Positions 5,631 through 7,677 of a stretch of DNA of 7,677 nt are shown in pieces (within the stretch, counting starts at the first letter, position 1; each line of letters begins with the position of its first letter). A program made the position numbers and the translations under genes. The notes under the pieces were generated by a model. The model was not told where the DNA came from. It searched no databases and worked only from the letters and a program-made list of their open reading frames with translations. The stretch spans positions 1 through 7,677 of the forward strand of contig CBDTTW010000145.1 in the NCBI GenBank assembly GCA_965363675.1, read 5' to 3'. The DNA is from CBDTTW01 sp965363675 (lineage in GTDB: Bacteria; Bacteroidota; Rhodothermia; Rhodothermales; DASSAV01).

Positions 5631-5960
5631 TCAACGCGGCGATTCCCGGTTGAGCGGTGGGTTTTCCTCGATGTCCGGGTCGATTTCGAGGTGCGAGCCG
5701 TCCCCCTCGACGATGTCTTCCAGGAACTCCTCGGCCTCCTCCTCGATCTGGTCGAAAAGCCGCGACATCCGGCCGTTGCGCTCCAGGACGACGAGCGCCG
5801 CCAGTTGGGCGCTCTCCGGCGGGGCGCCGCACGCGCAGCCGCCCATCGGCGAGAGGTGCGCCACGCGCCAGCCCAGGGCGAGCGCCTGGTTGAGCTCCTC
5901 CAGCCCGGAGGCTCCGGCGGAACCTGTCGTAACGATTAGCGCTTTCTGGCGGCCGGTCAT
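5631..5960 (-). CDS. Small hypothetical protein, alpha/beta domain plus acidic tail (109 aa)
   Basis: The pattern is strand KALIVTTG (6-13), a Gly-rich turn GSAGASG, helix LEELNQALALG (20-30), strand WRVAHLSPMGG (31-41), and strand AALVVLER (54-61). This beta-alpha-beta-beta plan with 'LN..L..GWRV...SPMGG...ALVVLE' recalls small uncharacterised bacterial proteins in the style of DUF4177, but I am not sure of the family. C42 and C44 lie in a GCACG turn. Residues 68-101 are strongly acidic (DQIEEEAEEFLEDIVEGDG), probably helical then disordered. The ATG at 5960 sits right before the first strand, but its ribosome site is poor. An in-frame ATG at 6074 has AGAGAGG upstream and would add 38 residues; it would leave only 12 bases to the divergent ATP-grasp start, so I prefer 5960. 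The frame stays open far upstream only because it runs antisense to the ATP-grasp gene. It has no signal peptide and is probably cytoplasmic. Confidence 0.65.
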   Translation of the reverse strand: MTGRQKALIVTTGSAGASGLEELNQALALGWRVAHLSPMGGCACGAPPESAQLAALVVLERNGRMSRLFDQIEEEAEEFLEDIVEGDGSHLEIDPDIEENPPLNRESPR

Positions 5961-6086
5961 CGTGTTGCGGGCTCGTTTTGGAGGGTTAACTTTGCCATAC
6001 GCCCCGCCCCGGGCGATGTTGCCGCCCCGGCGCAATTCGTCGGCGGCAGCCTGTAAAAGAACGCGGCGCTCCATGCAGCCCTCTCT

Positions 6087-7094
6087 ATGCGTATCGGACT
6101 GATCTACGACGTTTTCGAGGCGTACCCCTGGCGCCCCGGCGAGGCCCCGGATGCCGACGCCGAGTACGAGCCTGCCGAAACCGTGGAGGCGCTCGCCGAA
6201 GCCATCCGGCGGCTTGGGCACGAGCCCCTCCCTATCGGCGCGCCCCGCGACCTGCCGGCGCGCCTGCCCGGGCTCTCCGTAGACCTGGCCGTGAACATCG
6301 CCGAAGGGGCGCACACCCGCAACCGCGAAGCGTGGGCGCCCGTCCTGCTCGAAATGGCCGGCATCCCTTGCCTCGGCTCCGACGCGCTGACCCTCTCGGT
6401 CAGCCTCGACAAAGTGTTTACCAAGGACCTCGCCCGTGCGGCCGGTCTCTGCACGCCTGCGTACCGCGCGTACCGCCGCCCCGAGGACGCGACGGCCGAA
6501 AGCCTGCCCGCCGGCTTCCCATTGTTCGTCAAGCCGCGCTACGAAGGCTCCTCGAAGGGCATCACGCCGCGCAGTAAAGTCGCCGCCCTCGGCGAACTGC
6601 GCCGGCAGGTGGCGCGCATCTGCGCCGACTACCGGCAGGATGCTCTGGTCGAGGCGTTCGTCGGCGGCGGGGGCGAGTTTACGGTGTGCGTCGTCGGCAA
6701 CGACCCCCCCGAGGCGCTGCCGGCCATCCAGCGCGCCGTCGAGCCCGCCACGGGCATCGGCCTGCACGCGCTCGAACATCGCGGCGCCGAGCCGGGCGCC
6801 TGGGGCTACACCCTCGAAGGCGCGCTGACGCCCGCCCTCGAAGCCGCCCTCCAGGCCGACGCCGTCGCCATATATGAAAAACTCGGCTGCCTGGACTTTG
6901 CGCGCGCCGACTTCCGCGTCGATGCCGCCGGGCAGGTGTGGTTTCTGGAGATCAACCCGTTGCCTACCTTCGCCCCCGACGGGACTTTCGCCATCCTTGC
7001 GGAGTTAATGGGCCTCGACTACTGCGACTTCCTCGCCGGTGTCCTCGCCCGAGGCATCCGGCGCCTGGAGGCCGCCGCAACCCTACGCCCTTAA
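6087..7094 (+). CDS. D-alanine-D-alanine ligase-like ATP-grasp enzyme
   Basis: A 335-residue ATP-dependent carboxylate-amine ligase that activates a carboxylate as acyl-phosphate and joins it to an amine. It opens with the Ddl-type first strand MRIGLIYDVFEAY, which supports this ATG even though no Shine-Dalgarno precedes it. VNIAEGAHTRNREAW (69-83) replaces the Ddl LHGxxGEDG loop, and IPCLGSDALTLSVSLDK (93-109) matches the Ddl segment after it. The ATP-grasp motifs are FVKPRYEGSSKGI (147-159, K149), LVEAF (187-191), DFARADFR (270-277), and EINPLPTF (288-295), where E288 and N290 should bind Mg. Because the substrate-side loop differs from true Ddl and no murein genes are nearby, I infer a dipeptide or amino-acid-conjugate ligase rather than cell-wall Ddl. 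A KamA-family gene starts 9 bases after its stop, so the two are probably cotranscribed. The 126-bp gap to the divergent 109-aa gene has no clear promoter boxes, only an AT-rich pocket near 5975-6000. Confidence 0.85.
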   Translation: MRIGLIYDVFEAYPWRPGEAPDADAEYEPAETVEALAEAIRRLGHEPLPIGAPRDLPARLPGLSVDLAVNIAEGAHTRNREAWAPVLLEMAGIPCLGSDALTLSVSLDKVFTKDLARAAGLCTPAYRAYRRPEDATAESLPAGFPLFVKPRYEGSSKGITPRSKVAALGELRRQVARICADYRQDALVEAFVGGGGEFTVCVVGNDPPEALPAIQRAVEPATGIGLHALEHRGAEPGAWGYTLEGALTPALEAALQADAVAIYEKLGCLDFARADFRVDAAGQVWFLEINPLPTFAPDGTFAILAELMGLDYCDFLAGVLARGIRRLEAAATLRP

Positions 7095-7103
7095 GCTTTG
7101 CCG

Positions 7104-7677
7104 ATGGACCGAGCAGCGCCCGATTGGATGAACCCGGCCCACCCGCAGTGGCGGGACTGGCGGTGGCAGATGCGCGCGCGCATTCACACCGAGGCGCGCC
7201 TGCGCGAGGTCTTCGCGCCGACCCCCGACGAGTGCGCGGCCATCGAGGCCACGCGCGGGGTTTTCCGGTGGAACATTACCCCCTATTACGCCTCGCTCAT
7301 CCGTCCCGAAGACCCCGGCGACCCGGTGCGCCGCCAGGTCATGCCCGTTATGGACGAGCTGGCTCCGGACATCATCGGCGTCGTGGACCCGCTGGAGGAG
7401 GTGGCGCACTCGCCCGTCAAAAACCTCATCCACAACTACGCCGACCGCGTGGCGTTCTGCGTAACGGCTGAGTGCGCCATCTACTGCCGCTACTGCCTGC
7501 GCAAGCGCATGGTCGGCGACGCCGAGCACTTCCTGAACAAAGCCGAGCTGGAGGCGGGTCTTCAGTACATCGCCTCGCGCCCCCAGATCCGCGACGTGCT
7601 CCTGACCGGCGGCGACCCGCTTACCCTGAGCGATGCGCACCTGGACTGGCTGCTCTCCCGCCTGCGCGCCATCGAGC
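7104..7677 (+). CDS. KamA / lysine 2,3-aminomutase-family radical SAM enzyme (3' end outside window)
   Basis: The first 191 residues of a radical SAM, PLP-dependent aminomutase are present, a family that moves an alpha-amino group to the beta carbon using a 4Fe-4S cluster and S-adenosylmethionine. The frame runs open to the right edge. The N-terminus WRDWRWQMRARI matches the WxDWxWQ entry of lysine 2,3-aminomutases. The cluster motif is C124-X3-C128-X2-C131 (ECAIYCRYCLRKRM), at nearly the position known for the clostridial enzyme. LLTGGDPLTLSD (166-177) is the SAM-contacting GGD motif. The PLP lysine and the acidic residues that select lysine lie beyond the window, so lysine, glutamate and other aminomutases cannot be told apart; an EpmB-like role is also possible. 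The ATG at 7104 is 9 bases after the ATP-grasp stop, with no clear ribosome site, suggesting translational coupling. Confidence 0.92.
   Translation, partial: MDRAAPDWMNPAHPQWRDWRWQMRARIHTEARLREVFAPTPDECAAIEATRGVFRWNITPYYASLIRPEDPGDPVRRQVMPVMDELAPDIIGVVDPLEEVAHSPVKNLIHNYADRVAFCVTAECAIYCRYCLRKRMVGDAEHFLNKAELEAGLQYIASRPQIRDVLLTGGDPLTLSDAHLDWLLSRLRAIE

Noticed and set aside
5454..5939. Plus-strand open frame over the 109-aa gene and the structured gap
   Set aside because: The start has no ribosome site, the translation has no recognisable pattern, and the minus strand over the same bases gives a fold-like protein.
1..7677. CRISPR array, tRNA, rRNA, insertion sequence or phage genes
   Set aside because: I saw no regularly spaced repeats, tRNA-like cloverleaf, transposase or integrase motif, or terminal inverted repeats with target duplications.

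Overview
This is a strongly GC-rich bacterial window with GC-ending codons throughout. It reads as ordinary chromosome: there is no transposase, integrase, phage gene, tRNA, rRNA or CRISPR array. The source is a Gram-negative, because one gene encodes a predicted outer-membrane beta-barrel with a signal peptide and a terminal Phe. The GNAT acetyltransferase closely resembles, from memory, a family best known from Bacteroidota arginine-biosynthesis loci. Most starts lack a clear Shine-Dalgarno, which would fit Bacteroidota or a related high-GC lineage. The phylum cannot be settled from this window alone.

Layout, left to right. (1) 3-1223 (+) is the C-terminal part of UvrA, the nucleotide-excision-repair damage sensor, cut by the window edge and ending in an unusual acidic tail. 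(2) 1334-2023 (+) is a GNAT N-acetyltransferase with a Cys cluster and a Pro/Ala/Glu-rich tail. (3) A near-perfect hairpin with an A-run on one side and a T-run on the other (2040-2077) serves as a two-way terminator between this gene and the convergent outer-membrane barrel gene at 2107-3390 (-). (4) A 268-bp divergent region separates the barrel gene from trpB2 (3659-5032, +), a stand-alone tryptophan-synthase beta-like enzyme with all PLP-site motifs intact and no trpA beside it. A second strong terminator follows at 5047-5096.

(5) 5149-5960 is the least explained part. It holds two small genes on the minus strand, of 64 and 109 codons, both ending in acidic tails. The 287-bp gap between them carries a perfect 10-bp inverted repeat closing a 55-nt interior, a GC hairpin, and an 11-bp-arm dyad overlapping a TATAGT box. 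(6) Divergently, 6087-7094 (+) encodes a D-Ala-D-Ala-ligase-like ATP-grasp enzyme. Nine bases later comes a KamA / lysine 2,3-aminomutase-family radical SAM enzyme (7104 to the right edge) with an intact CX3CX2C cluster motif.

The repair, acetyltransferase, barrel and TrpB2 genes look like independent housekeeping units. The one convincing functional pair is ATP-grasp plus aminomutase. It suggests, by inference, that a beta-amino acid is made and then ligated to another amino acid or small acceptor.
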